DNA of 64,000 nt from Pogonophryne albipinna (GCA_028583405.1 JAPTMU010000284.1:65495-129494), one strand, 5' to 3'. Counted from the stretch's first letter, positions 52,371 to 63,574 are shown. A program made the numbers and translations. Notes: generated from the letters alone by a model not told the origin.

Positions 52371-52682
52371 ATGGATCAGTGTGAGGACAGAGAGGAGGAA
52401 GCCCCCCCCTCTAAAAGCTCTGGGGAACATGAGAGCCAGACCAAAGCTCAGAGGTGAGATCTGCACCTGTCCATCACACAATGTCACAGCTCAGCACTCA
52501 TTATTCACTCAAAGCTCTGTTTGTGTTGTGTTCCAGCCCAGAGCAGTCCTGCTGGACCTGGACCTGGACCTGGGCCTGGACCTGGACCTGGACCTGGGCC
52601 TGGACCTGGACCTGGACCTGAACCTGGACCTGGACCCAGCTCTGTGTCCAGTAACCAGCTTACTGCCAGAGGCCAGAACCAG
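52371..52682 (+). pseudogene. NLR-type leader exons (teleost NLRP/NLRC3-like), degenerate
   Basis: Exon 52371-52453 begins MDQCEDREEEAPPSKSSGEH and ends AQ|AG with a GTGAGA donor, the standard first exon of the expanded teleost NLR genes. A second exon-like block 52537-52682 (acceptor TTCCAG, donor GTGTGT) holds a GPGPGP-type repeat (52556-52630) followed by PSSVSS, similar to the next NLR exon. With the phase set by exon 1, however, the block reads into a stop; the GPGP frame is off. Either a frameshift or a different acceptor is involved. The pyrin exon at 62953 could belong to the same gene. Confidence 0.55.
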
Positions 52683-52814
52683 GTGTGTGGTCGCCGGCTG
52701 AGTCACTCTTATTTCTCTCATGGTACTTATTTGTTCCAGTAGGTAAACTTGGTTTGCAGAAGTAAGAAAAGGTATCCATGGTGACACATGCTTCATACAA
52801 TATAGACAACAGAC

Positions 52815-53780
52815 TAGGGGTGTAACGGTCTCCGTATTCGTCCCGTACCGTCACGGTTCGGCACATGCAGTCACACGACGAATACGCCTTTTTTTTACGA
52901 GTGGGAAAAAAGTCTGTCATTCAGGGCAGTATCCACTTCACTATTTATAATCCAGGGGGCGGTATTGCGCCTAAAAGCTGTTTGCCAGCCGCCATTAAAC
53001 AACAAATGAAGAACAAGAAGAAACACAACAACAACACGAACAAAATACAAGAAGAAGAAAAGTTAGTATGGCGATTTCAGATAACACACAGGAGCTAGAA
53101 CTCACCTGCTTCTTTTGAATCAGCTGTGTGGGAACATTTCGGGTTCCCTGTGGACTACAATAACGATGGAGTGCTAGTGGAAGATCGGGCGAGGACGGTG
53201 TGTCGGCGTTGTTCGACAGCGGTGCGGTATGCTAATGGCAACAACACGTCCAACATGCTAAATCATATCAGAAGGCATCACCCAGAACCCGGCGAAAGAC
53301 AGCAGCAGTTCAGCAGCTGATCCCCGCTGTTTTTAATAAACCAATAGACATGAGAGCCGAGAGACCAAAAGAAATAACGGAAGCTATTTGCATATGTTTT
53401 TCAACGGCTATGCTGCGCCCTTATGCAATAGTAGAGGACCCCGGCTTTTATTGATTGTGGTTGAAAGTGATTGAAACACTTTCTTATTATTTATGATGTA
53501 ATATTTTAAAGACATTCTTTTTAGTTTTACAGCTTATTGAACCTTTTTGTTTGACATCAGCCATTATAGATAATATGGCCATCTGAGTGTGTGGTTCTGT
53601 TTGTGGTTTGTTTTTAACTGTTTAATAGAGTTAATTATTCAAAATGTCAGAGTTCCTTATTTTAAACTGAAACTTGAGCTACTGTTCAAAGTAAATAACA
53701 AACCTGGAATTTGGGACTTTCTTTTGCCTGCCCCCAAACCGAGGTACGTACCGTGAACTCTGTGAACCGTTACATCCCTA
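52815..53780 (+). mobile_element. hAT element with BED zinc-finger exon, 8-bp target duplication
   Basis: Ends TAGGGGTGTAACGGT and CCGTTACATCCCTA are flanked by CAACAGAC (52807-52814, 53781-53788). The frame 53123-53320 reads VWEHFGFPVDYNNDG, TVCRRCSTAVRY and NMLNHIRRHHP, a BED-type finger (C-x2-C ... H-x4-H) as in ZBED/hAT-Ac transposases. The catalytic domain is absent, so it is non-autonomous. Confidence 0.85.
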
Positions 53781-53929
53781 CAACAGACACATCTTTGAAA
53801 AGTCCCTCGGGCTCCAGAACATCCACAAGCTGTTTTTAAACCTCTTGGTTCTACACCTTTAGGAAGATGAACCTCCGGCCCGAAGGAAGAAGCTGCAGTT
53901 CAGGTCGCAGGGGGTGGGAGTTTAGTTTA

Positions 53930-54265
53930 TTTATTTATTTATTTGAGCGTGTAAAACTAAAGAAAATACAAATGAAACAAAAGGTGACACAGACATGATA
54001 CAGTACTATACAAATATATGCAATAACAAAACGAACCATTTACTTAATAATTAATAATCTGTAGTATCATCGTCTGATATCAATAAACAACAAAGCTTTA
54101 GCTCAGCGTCCGAAAAGGGGTCGGAAGACGTTTACACTTTAATCCGAACCCTTCTCCCAAAATCTAAATGAATAACTATTGAGACAAAAAATGTTACATC
54201 TTAATATATGTTAACATACAATATAAATGTATACTTATAATCTTGAATAATTGATATAATCATTC

Positions 54266-54334
<69 letters not shown>

Positions 54335-54595
54335 TGGCAAGTTAGGAGAATGGTCTCTATATATATATATATATATACAAATACATACACAATTTCATCC
54401 CTGTACTTTGTGAGGTGTCTTTATACCTCTTCTGTAATAGTTGATGTTTGGACATCCCTTGAGCTCCTCACTCACATTGTTCCAGATCTTCAGCCCACAA
54501 ACACAAACACGTCTCTTTGTTGTGCGCACCCTAACGTTAGTGAATATAAATGAACCCCGTAAATAATAATTCCCTTGTCTCTCATTGAACATTAT
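53930..54595 (-). mobile_element. LINE 3'-end fragment
   Basis: The minus-strand frame 54395-54592 reads RTTKRRVCVCGLKIWNNVSE, resembling the C-terminal tail of fish LINE ORF2 proteins. It is followed by a UTR and an AAATAAATAAATAAA-type tail at 53925-53945. A long (AT)n tract (54270-54335) lies within. The 5' end is truncated. Confidence 0.5.
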
Positions 54596-55577
54596 CTGAA
54601 TATTCCCAGGTCATTGAACGTGTTTTTGCCTTCATTTCATTTCAAACCTTTATTTATCCAGATTGGTCCCATTGAGATCATAGATCTCTTTTCCAAGGGA
54701 GACCTGCAGCATATCGGTTCCACATGAAACATAAAACAATAAAGGACATCATACATTATATTTACAGGATACATTTACATAGTTATAGACATTTACAAGT
54801 GCCCATAGTATCAACGAGCATTTCATTTAGCCTAGCTTTAAAGACATGCAGAGGAATGAGATTGCTCAGTTTCAATTCTTGCTGAAGATTGTTCCAAGCA
54901 AGTGGAGCTGCACATAAAAGCTGTCTCACCTGAGACAGTCCTTGCTCTTGGCACATCTAACAAGACTACATCATGCGACCTCAGACAATAGCTGCTTGCA
55001 ACTCTGTGTTATCAGAGAGCAGATAGAATACGGGAGTTTACCCAACAAAGCTTTATAAATAAACGTGAACCAATGACTGAGCCTCTTTACAGTAAGTGAT
55101 GGCAAACCTGCCTTGGCATACAGGGTACAGTGATGAGTAAGTGAGTAGTATTACACATGCCGCTTTCGTCTCATTAGTATGCATAAAAAAGTGACAGGTC
55201 ACACCTATACTACTTATGCAAATGAGCTAAGTCCCGCCTCCCATTTGGTCGAGGTGTGATATCCCAAGTAGGTGTGATATCCCAAGTAGGTGTGAGATCC
55301 GTCGATAGGAGGGGGTGATGTGTATTCACAGGTGTGAAAGGCCCCCACTGTTGCACCTTATGGCACCTAATAAAAAAAAAAAAAAAAAATACTCCTTCAA
55401 TCACATTAGTATGTATAGAAAGTGACAGATGGGCCCGCCGCCCCCCCCCCCCCCCCCCCCCCAATTATGCTGATGATGTCCCCCACCGTCCCCCTCACAC
55501 CCCTTCCTGTCTCCCCCCGTCCCCTCACCCCCCTTCCTTTGACTGTGATGTCAGAAGACAGTGGGGGGTGGAGTTAG

Positions 55578-55593
55578 ATAAAAAAATAAAAAG
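55578..55593 (+). promoter_or_regulatory. TATA-like promoter of the left-arm gene
   Basis: An ataaaaaaataaaaag box lies about 45 bp before the start codon. The same sequence precedes the right-arm copy on the minus strand. Confidence 0.5.
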
Positions 55594-55635
55594 CCAGTCG
55601 TTTCCACTCATCAAGTCACCTTTCAAAAAAGAAAA

Positions 55636-56304
55636 ATGGCCAAGAGACGCCTCGATATGGGTTTAATCAGCAAGACGCCTGTGACAACTTACAGCCATCC
55701 GTCGGGAGCGCCAATCAAGAAACGGATGCAGTATCTGTGCCGGGTTCAGACGCCTCCAGCCGAAGAACTTCATGAAGAATGGACTCTGAAAAATGGCGAT
55801 GTTTGGGGTTATGTATTCAACTATATGGCGAATGAACTGCATTTCTACAATCTGAAGAATGGAGAAACGTATGGACCCCGCAGTGTTAAAGCGACACTGA
55901 CCTCAACAGATTGGGCTGTGTTAACTCTGGTGTCTTCCAGAGATCTCCACGCAACCACTGTATCGGAAGAAGTAGTGCATCAAGAAACCATAGTGGAACC
56001 AGCGGTGTACAAGATATCTGCAAAGAAAAGCAAAGAAACGCAGACAGCATGCGAGATCAAAGAAGAGCTTTCACCGCTGCCCCTCAATGTGGAGGAAGAA
56101 GAAGAAGGAGATATCCCCACGCCGCCAGAAGGGAGAAGAGTCCTGACAAGCACCGTCTGGGAAACTAAAAGCGGACCATCGGGGCGATGGTATTACCGTG
56201 CAAGCCGTGTGGTGACGCTGGGGAAGGACCCCTCTGATGATTTTGTTTTGGAGTATTTCAACTCTACATGTGGGGTTTCTCAGACATCCTTGCGGTGCCT
56301 CTGA
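55636..56304 (+). CDS. Unrecognised 222-residue protein of the palindromic element, left copy
   Basis: Open frame from ATG 55636 to TGA 56302-56304. The N-terminus is basic (KRR at 3-5, KKR near 28-30), possibly a nuclear signal. Residues 45-110 are rich in aromatic residues (W, Y, F) around WTLKNGDVWGYVFNY, suggesting a folded domain. A polar linker (about 115-165) contains IKEE, which fits a SUMO-acceptor pattern, and a run of five Glu. A second Trp/Tyr-rich block (SGRWYYRASRVVTLG) ends the protein. No Cys/His finger, signal peptide or membrane segment. I do not recognise the family; an accessory/early protein of a Polinton-type virus is a guess from position next to the terminal repeat. 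Confidence 0.6.
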   Translation: MAKRRLDMGLISKTPVTTYSHPSGAPIKKRMQYLCRVQTPPAEELHEEWTLKNGDVWGYVFNYMANELHFYNLKNGETYGPRSVKATLTSTDWAVLTLVSSRDLHATTVSEEVVHQETIVEPAVYKISAKKSKETQTACEIKEELSPLPLNVEEEEEGDIPTPPEGRRVLTSTVWETKSGPSGRWYYRASRVVTLGKDPSDDFVLEYFNSTCGVSQTSLRCL

Positions 56305-57875
56305 CTGCTTGGCTGAAAATGATTGATGAGAAATCTACAAAGCTTAAAGAACTTTTTTAACAGTCAGACATCGATGGACATTATACTGGTGAAAAAGACT
56401 CTCACTTTTGCAGATGACTCCGCCTCCAACTCAGCATAACAAGTCACACCCCGACTAACATTACTTTTTTTAAATATATGTTTTTTTTTTAGATGCTCTA
56501 CTTTGATTTCTTTCATGTTGTTTGCAAGTTAGCGTCCAAATGGTTGGAAGATAAGGAGGAAGGACAATCAATACTGTATATAGTCAAGTGTGTCGCCAAT
56601 GTAACCGGTTAGAACTCAAAGTGGCGATGAGGTCTTAAAATGTATGGAAAGGGTTTTAACAAAGGTCTTAAAAGGTATTACATGTGACTCTTCTGAAGTA
56701 GAGACATGGCAGAAATCCTACAATGAAGCGGGACAGTGAAGGGGTTTTGTGATTTTAAGACTTTTTACAGACACTCTGCAGATTTGTGTGTAATTCTCTC
56801 ACAAAGGAACAGTAAGTCTTCGGGGTGTAACGGTTCACAGAAGTCACGGTTCGGTACGGGTTCGGTACAACAAGGAAAAGCAAAAAAATGTCCCAAATGC
56901 ATAATTCCAGGTTTGTTGTTATTTATGTTTGAACAGTAGCTCAAGTTTCAGTTTAAAAATAAGGAACTCTGACATTTTGAATAATTAACTGTAAACTGTA
57001 AATATAAACTTCATTTTCTAGTTTTAAGGTTTTGCATACCTCAAAGTGTCTAAAAGTATCTTGGCAAGAGAAAAAAAGCCAAAATCTGCAGAGGCCATTA
57101 AAATAAACCGAATTCCTTACAAAGTACTTCATATTCTACCAGTTGTTAAGTGTTGCATACACCAAAGTGTGTCTAAAGTGTGTCTAAAAGTATCTTAGTA
57201 ACACAAGAAAAGAGAAAAAAGCATTGATGTTAACAGAAAACTGGATTGTTCCACTGAAATAATAAATAAATAATTTCAAAAGTGCGTTTAAAAAGAAAAT
57301 GTATTCAGATAAAGTATTTTATTTTCAGAAATGTCTAAGGTTTTGCAGACATAAAAAGTGTATCTTACTGTTCCTTTGTGAGAGAATTACACACAAATCT
57401 GCAGAGTGTCTGTAAAAAGTCTTAAAATCACAAAACCCCTTCACTGTCCCGCTTCATTGTAGGATTTCTGCCATGTCTCTACTTCAGAAGAGTCACATGT
57501 AATACCTTTTAAGACCTTTGTTAAAACCCTTTCCATACATTTTAAGACCTCATCGCCACTTTGAGTTCTAACCGGTTACATTGGCGACACACTTGACTAT
57601 ATACAGTATTGATTGTCCTTCCTCCTTATCTTCCAACCATTTGGACGCTAACTTGCAAACAACATGAAAGAAATCAAAGTAGAGCATCTAAAAAAAAAAC
57701 ATATATTTAAAAAAAGTAATGTTAGTCGGGGTGTGACTTGTTATGCTGAGTTGGAGGCGGAGTCATCTGCAAAAGTGAGAGTCTTTTTCACCACTATAAT
57801 GTCCATCGATGTCTGACTGTTAAAAAAGTTCTTTAAGCTTTGTAGATTTCTCATCAATCATTTTCAGCCAAGCAG

Positions 57876-58545
57876 TCAGAGGCCCCGCAAGGATGTCTGA
57901 GAAACCCCACATGTAGAGTTGAAATACTCCAAAACAAAATCATCAGAGGGGTCCTTCCCCAGCGTCACCACACGGCTTGCACGGTAATACCATCGCCCCG
58001 ATGGTCCGCTTTTAGTTTCCCAGACGGTGCTTGTCAGGACTCTTCTCCCTTCTGGCGGCGGGGGGATATCTCCTTCTTCTTCTTCTTCTTCCTCCACATT
58101 GAGGGGCAGCGGTGAAAACTCTTCTTTGATCTCGCGTCTGCGTTTCTTTGCTTTTCTTTGCAGATATCTTGTACACCGCTGGTTCCACTATGGTTTCTTG
58201 ATGCACTACTTCTTCCGATACAGTGGTTGCGTGGAGATCTCTGGAAGACACCAGAGTTAACACAGCCCAATCTGTTGAGGTCAGTGTCGCTTTAACACTG
58301 CGGGGTCCATACGTTTCTCCATTCTTCAGATTGTAGAAATGAAGTTCATTCGCCATATAGTTGAATACATAACCCCAAACATCGCCATTTTTCAGAGTCC
58401 ATTCTTCATGAAGTTCTTCGGCTGGAGGCGTCTGAACCCGGCACAGATACTGCATCCGTTTCTTGATTGGCGCTCCCGACGGATGGCTGTAAGTTGTCAC
58501 AGGCGTCTTGCTGATTAAACCCATATCGAGGCGTCTCTTGGCCAT
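57876..58545 (-). pseudogene. Right-arm copy of the same gene, frameshifted
   Basis: The minus-strand mirror copy of 55636-56304 starts at 58545 and matches the left copy for roughly the first 137 codons. A 5-nt difference near 58130 shifts the frame. The C-terminal half is still present in another frame (57876-58097), with a 6-nt in-frame expansion of the Glu run and RGL rather than RCL at the end. It is a decayed duplicate by sequence; the left copy remains open. Confidence 0.7.
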
Positions 58546-60657
58546 TTTTCTTTTTTGAAAGGTGACTTGATGAGTGGAAACGACTGGCTTTTTATTTTTT
58601 TATCTAACTCCACCCCCCACTGTCTTCTGACATCACAGTCAAAGGAAGGGGGGTGAGGGGACGGGGGGAGACAGGAAGGGGTGTGAGGGGGACGGTGGGG
58701 GACATCATCAGCATAATTGGGGGGGGGGGGGGGCGGGCCCATCTGTCACTTTCTATACATACTAATGTGATTGAAGGAACATTTTATTTTTAATTTTTTT
58801 AATTTTTTTATTTTTATTTTTTTATTTTTTTTATTTTTATTAGGTGCCATAAGGCGCAACAGTGGGTGCCTTTCACACCTGTGAATACACATCAACCCCC
58901 TCCTATCGACGGATCTCACACCTACTTGGGATATCACACCTACTTGGGATAACACACCTCGACCAAATGGAAGGCGGGATTTAGCTCATTTGCATAAGTA
59001 GTATAGGTGTGACCTGTCACTTTTTTATGCATACTAATGAGACGAAAGCGGCATGTGTAATACTACTTAAGTGCTTTACAATTACTGATAAATCTCAGTG
59101 CGCTGTGATAGTTGACATCTAACTTGTTCAGCCAATGGGCTGGTGCATTCAGATAGACCAGATCACCATAGTCCAGCACAAGTCAAAAGGTCACAGAGCC
59201 TTTTCCTGGCCTCAAGCGAGAAACAGGACTTGTTCCTGTAGAAGAAACCTAGCCTAACCCTCAGCTTTTTAAGCAGGTTATTGACATGAAGTTTAAAAGA
59301 GAGACAATCATCAAGCCAGATACCAAGGTATTTATAACAGGTAACCACTTCAAGTTTTATTCCTTGCGTAGTTACAATATCTAAAACAGGCTCTGGTGTC
59401 TTTTTAGCTTTAGAAAAGAGCATTACCTTGGTTTTCTCAACATTTAAAAGAAGCTTTAGTTCAGAGAGCTGAGTCTGAATAATGTTAAAAACAGCCTGTA
59501 ATTGAACACCAGCCTCCTGAATGGAGGGACCTGCACAGTACATCACGGTATCATCCGCATACAAATGTAAAGTAGCTTCATCCACATTTTCACCTAAACT
59601 GTTGATGTAGATGGAGAATAAAAGTGGGCCTGAAACAGAACCTTGAGGAACACCATTAGCAATGTTCAACCACTCAGAAGACAGCCCATCAAAGTGAACA
59701 CATTGGGACCTTTCAGAGAGGTAGTTCACAAACCACCCACTGCATGGCTGGATATGCCAATACTGGCTAGCCTCTGCTTTAAGATGCGATGATCGACGGT
59801 ATCAAACGCTTTGGACAGGTCAACAAATAGAGCTGCACAACTCTGCTTATTATCTAAAATACTCGCCACATCATTCACCACTTTCATTGTGGCAGTGATG
59901 GTGCTGTGTTGCTTTCTGAAGCCTGACTGATGTTTAGACAGGATGTCATTGTTACATAAAAACTCCTTTACCTGTTCACTCACTAAGCGTTCAAGAACCT
60001 TAGCCAGAACTGACAACTTAGAGATGGGTCTATAGTTATTTAAAATAGTTGCCTCCCCTCCTTTTAGCAAAGGCAGGACATACGCTGACTTCCATACTTT
60101 TGGAATTGTGTTCGTGCTGAGAGAGAGGTTCAAAAGAGTAGTGAGAGGTGGAGCAATAAAATCTGCAGCTATCTTTAAAAAGAAAGGTTCTACGTTGTCC
60201 GGGCCAGCCGGTTTCTTAGGATCTAACTTGGTTAAGGCTTCATGAACAACATCAACAGTAAAAGGAGTAAAACTGAAAGAGTTTTCCAGACCACATTGTT
60301 CAGAGTCACAGACTGTAGTGTTCACAGAAGCAGAGTTAGTGACAGAATGAAACAGAGAACCGCAGGACACAAAATGCTCATTAAAGCAATTTTGCATAGT
60401 AGCCCTGATATAGAGCCAGATGCTGCGGTGAGGCACGGAGGTAGCTCATTACGGATCTCACCGGTGGATATCGATTTTATGGCTTTCCAAAATTTCCTAG
60501 GATTATTTAGGTTTTCTGTGGTAACTGACAAATAGTACTTCGACTTTGCACTTTTGACATTTCAAGTGAAGCTATTTCTTAGCTGCCTAAAGCGTAGCCA
60601 TTCTACCTCTGAGCCTGATTGCCTAGCCTTTGCCCAGGCCTTGTTTCTCTCATGAAG

Positions 60658-60850
60658 GATACTGTTGTGAAGTTTGTGAAGTGATGTTTGTTCTCAGCTT
60701 TGAACAAAGGTATGACTTTTGCTATTTTCATTTTGTTAGGAAATGCACCAGTTTGGAATGATAGGTATGTGTGTGAATGGTTTTGAAATAACATCTATAA
60801 ACTTTTTTAATACAGTCATGTCAATGTCATCACAATCTGTAGATTTTTAG
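60658..60850 (-). mobile_element. Second LINE reverse-transcriptase fragment
   Basis: Minus-strand coding remnant with FQTGAFPNKMKIAKVIPLFK and HHFTNF, the RT domain start of a different LINE from its neighbour, truncated at both ends. Confidence 0.55.
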
Positions 60851-62420
60851 TTTTTACATTTCGTCACAATAGAGTGGCAAAGTCACGCCCATCTACTTCC
60901 AGTCCATGGGACCTTATTTCAGAAAAATAATGTATTTAAGTCAATGGAGAGAGAAAACGTATCTTTCGATCCCGTTTGAATTGTGCCATGAATTACACAT
61001 ATGATGTTTGTCAATCTTAAAAAATCATTTCATGTCAAAAAAGTCACAGTTTGTTGTAAAACTGTTGAAATATAAGACTATGAAAAATACGCAACTAGAA
61101 AGACTACAAATCCCAGAGTCACGTAAGTGATGTCACAACTGTTTTCCTCCACTAATAGCTAAGATCAGCGCCATATAGATAGAATCTATCTATATGGCGC
61201 TGGCTAAGATAAGATAACTTTAACAAGATGCCTGTGTGCTTAGTACCAGGTTGTTATCATACCAGCAATGGGTCTTGCTCGTTCTTTCGCTTCCCGTCTG
61301 ATGAAAGGAGCAGGAGTGGCTGGATCAAGTTAGCTACCTAGCTAGTAGCAAGCACGTTAGTTAGCATTACAGTCTTAGCCTTGTCATTTTTATTAGCCTT
61401 AATATGAAGTAACATCAAGTAACCCAAAATGTTAAACAGTAAGAGTAGTAGTCATATTTCATGAACGCTTTGAAGAGTACTGTCACCGGTGTGATCATTC
61501 TATAATACACCATCTAAGCCCGGGGGAGAAATGCTAACGCTAATGCTACATTAGCACCGGCGATCTGTTCTACTTCATGCTATCTGCACAAATGGTTGAC
61601 TTTAAACATTAAAAAGACCAGGCAGTTCAGAGAGAATCAAAGGAAGGCAGCTTTGCATGACATTCTTCTGGACGTGTTTCATTGTGGTGATAGTGAGGGT
61701 CAGGGTGAGGGTCAGGGTCAGAGTGAGGGTCAGGGTCAGGGTCAGGGTGAGGGTGAGGGTCAGGGTCAGGGTGATGGTCAGGGTGAGGGTCAGGGTGAGG
61801 GTCAGGGTGAGGGTCAGGGTGAGAGGGTGATAGTGAGGGTCAGGATGAGGGTCAGGGTCAGGGTGAGGGTCAGGGTCATATTTCATGAACCCTTTGAAGA
61901 GTACTGTCACCGGTGTGATCATTCTATAATACACCATCTAAGCCCGGGGGAGAAATGCTAACGGTGAGAGGGTGAAAGTGAGGGTCAGGGTGAGAGTGAG
62001 GGTCAGGGTGATAGTGAGGGTGAGGGTGATAGTGAGGGTGATAGTGAGGGTGAGAGGGTGATAGTGAGGGTGAGGGTGAGAGGGTGATAGTGAGGGTAGT
62101 CAATCACTTTTTTGACAAGACAGTAGTGACGGCCATCTTGGTGACGTGTGTTGTTCTGCGAGACCAGAGATGTAGTTCATTGAGCGTTTCACACAAACAA
62201 ATGTGTTACTTCACAGTTTTACGACACATTTTTTTTTTTTGACTTTCAAAATTATTTTTTAAATTGACAAACATCATGTGTGTAATTCGTGGCACAATTC
62301 AAACGGGATTCGAAAGATAATCTTTCTCTCTCCATTGACTTCAATACATAATTTTTCCGAAATAAGGTCCCATGGAGCTCCCCCGGAAGGGGAGGGACTT
62401 CACCTCTCTATATCAACTAC
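60851..62420 (+). mobile_element. Non-autonomous P-like/THAP element with long inverted ends
   Basis: About 250-bp inverted flanks (ccatgggaccttatttc ... gaaataaggtcccatgg, plus caattcaaacggg and attgacaaacatcatgtg words). At 61228-61341 the plus-strand frame MPVCLVPGCYHTSNGSCSFF ... FPSDERSRSGWIK has the C-x4-C opening of a THAP domain and then stops. A 37-bp perfect hairpin lies at 61167-61203. Confidence 0.6.
61690..62100. repeat. GAGGGTCAGG-type array inside the THAP element
   Basis: Irregular 6-12 bp units of gagggtcagggtgagggtca. It is interrupted at 61878-61963 by a second copy of the roughly 88-bp segment also found at 61453-61543 (tcatatttcatgaac onward). Confidence 0.9.
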
Positions 62421-62952
62421 TTCCCTTTCATCCACTGCTGTGAGGAACATTGAGAAAGGATTACGTTTTATTAAGTTTTTCCAGCTTTTTTTCTGATGTG
62501 CCTCCATCAGGAGTCTTCATTAAACATGGAGTTAGACAGTCTCTGTAACTCTCTGATGAGCAGGGACTCCAGGTTTAGCTGTGACTCACCAATCAGTCTG
62601 CTAAACCACTTTATGATCTGACTGAGACAGTGTCTGCTCTTTAAAGTCAGGTTACCAAACCAAGACATTAAAGAAAAAGACAGAACTGACTGTGCTGACT
62701 GTCTTCAAGTTTAGGATTGACTTCCTGAATGTCTTTCGTGAAGTCTAAGGTATTAAAACAAGTTTAGAAACGATTAGGGTATTTACTAACTCGTCATCTG
62801 AATTGAAGCCATTCAAAGTCACATGGCAGCTGTTCTTTGGATCCTGAAGGCCTGTTATGGTTTTCAAAAGTACAAAAATACAAAACAACAATATATAGTT
62901 CTGTGAGATAAAGATTTTCTTTCTCTGTATCTTTGCTCTGCAGGGAGAAAAG
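62421..62952. other. Region upstream of the pyrin exon, no exon recognised
   Basis: Non-repetitive sequence ending in a pyrimidine tract and CTGCAG acceptor (62940-62943). Confidence 0.4.
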
Positions 62953-63223
62953 ATGGAGACACCTCGAGAAGTCCTATTCAAAACTTTAAAAGATTTTGGG
63001 GAAAATGAGTTTAAAGACTTCAAGTGGTACCTGCAGGGGAAGGTCCTAGGATTCCCAGGAATCCCAAAGAGTGAACTAGAGGAAGCAGACCGAGGGGACA
63101 CAGTGGATCTGATGCTTCGGGACTACGACATAAACACCATCAAAGTGACCAGAGAAGTTTTGAAGAAGATCCCGAGGAATGATCTAGAAGAGGAATTATC
63201 AAAATTCCCATCAGACCCTGAAG
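62953..63223 (+). CDS. Pyrin-domain exon of an NLR-type gene
   Basis: One exon (acceptor CTGCAG at 62943, donor GTATGT at 63224) encoding 90 residues that start METPREVLFKTLKDFGENEF and continue with FKWYLQ, IPKSELEEADR, DLMLRDY and TREVLKKI. The pattern matches the six-helix PYD death-fold, which mediates homotypic contacts in inflammasome assembly (for example with ASC). It begins with its own ATG. In teleosts such exons precede FISNA-NACHT exons of expanded NLR genes; those would lie beyond 64 kb. The leader exons at 52.4 kb could be part of the same gene, but 10 kb of transposons separate them. A stand-alone PYD protein is possible. Confidence 0.75.
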
Positions 63224-63574
63224 GTATGTCATTATGTCAAAAATAGTGTACCAAAATATAACTATATATAAATACATTTTATTTTATTTTTCACAGCCAT
63301 GCATGATGTTTTTAGACTCCTGATATACCCCTCAGAGAACCGTCCCCTCCACATGGTGTTGGGGTTGAGGTGCCCCTGAAAGCAGAGAGGTCAGGGTCAC
63401 TAGTTTCTGGCAAGGTCACCATGTTTGTTCCAGGTGAGGGGTTGTAGAACCTTTATAGATCAGCATTTTAGGAATCCAATTACCTTTCCTGGATTAGGAA
63501 GTTTGGGTTTTGGTAAAATTGTCCAAAACATATTTGGGTTAATGATAGAAGGATTCATCAACCTCTCTGAAGAA
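63224..63574. other. Sequence after the pyrin exon, no exon recognised
   Basis: AT-rich intron-like start, then unremarkable sequence. Confidence 0.35.

Larger units (their letters stand above)
55144..59067. mobile_element. Palindromic Polinton-like element with two inverted gene copies
   Basis: A 3924-bp element with termini AGTAGTATTACACATGCCGC / its complement (AG...CT ends) and a 6-bp direct duplication TAAGTG (55138-55143, 59068-59073). The arms are about 1.67 kb (55144-56816) and 1.70 kb (57363-59067), nearly identical and inverted, around a roughly 550-bp centre. Each arm carries a TATA-driven gene copy. AG...CT ends with 6-bp duplication are the hallmark of Polinton/Maverick integration (family knowledge). 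No integrase, polymerase, ATPase or capsid gene is present, so it is non-autonomous or defective. The centre includes a hAT fragment (about 56822-56990) related to 53600-53780 in reverse. The viral affinity is inference. Confidence 0.75.
54615..60657 (-). mobile_element. L2/Rex1-like LINE, 5'-truncated and split by the palindromic element
   Basis: Minus-strand reverse transcriptase in two frames: 60436-59726 with LDPKKPAGPDN, NNYRPIS and FVDLSKAFDTVDH, then 59729 to about 59074 with GVPQGSVSGPLLF, LYADDTVMY and CYKYLGIWLDD. The two frames meet at about 59727, implying a frameshift. C-terminal coding resumes at 55137 after the 3.9 kb insertion (PSLTVKRLSHWF), and the UTR ends in AATAAAGGTTTGAAATGAA near 54620. 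The endonuclease domain is missing. Clade assignment rests on motif style only. Confidence 0.8.

Noticed and set aside
52509..52796. Minus-strand Arg/Ser-rich ORF
   Set aside because: It is the reverse reading of the ggacct repeat in the NLR leader exon.
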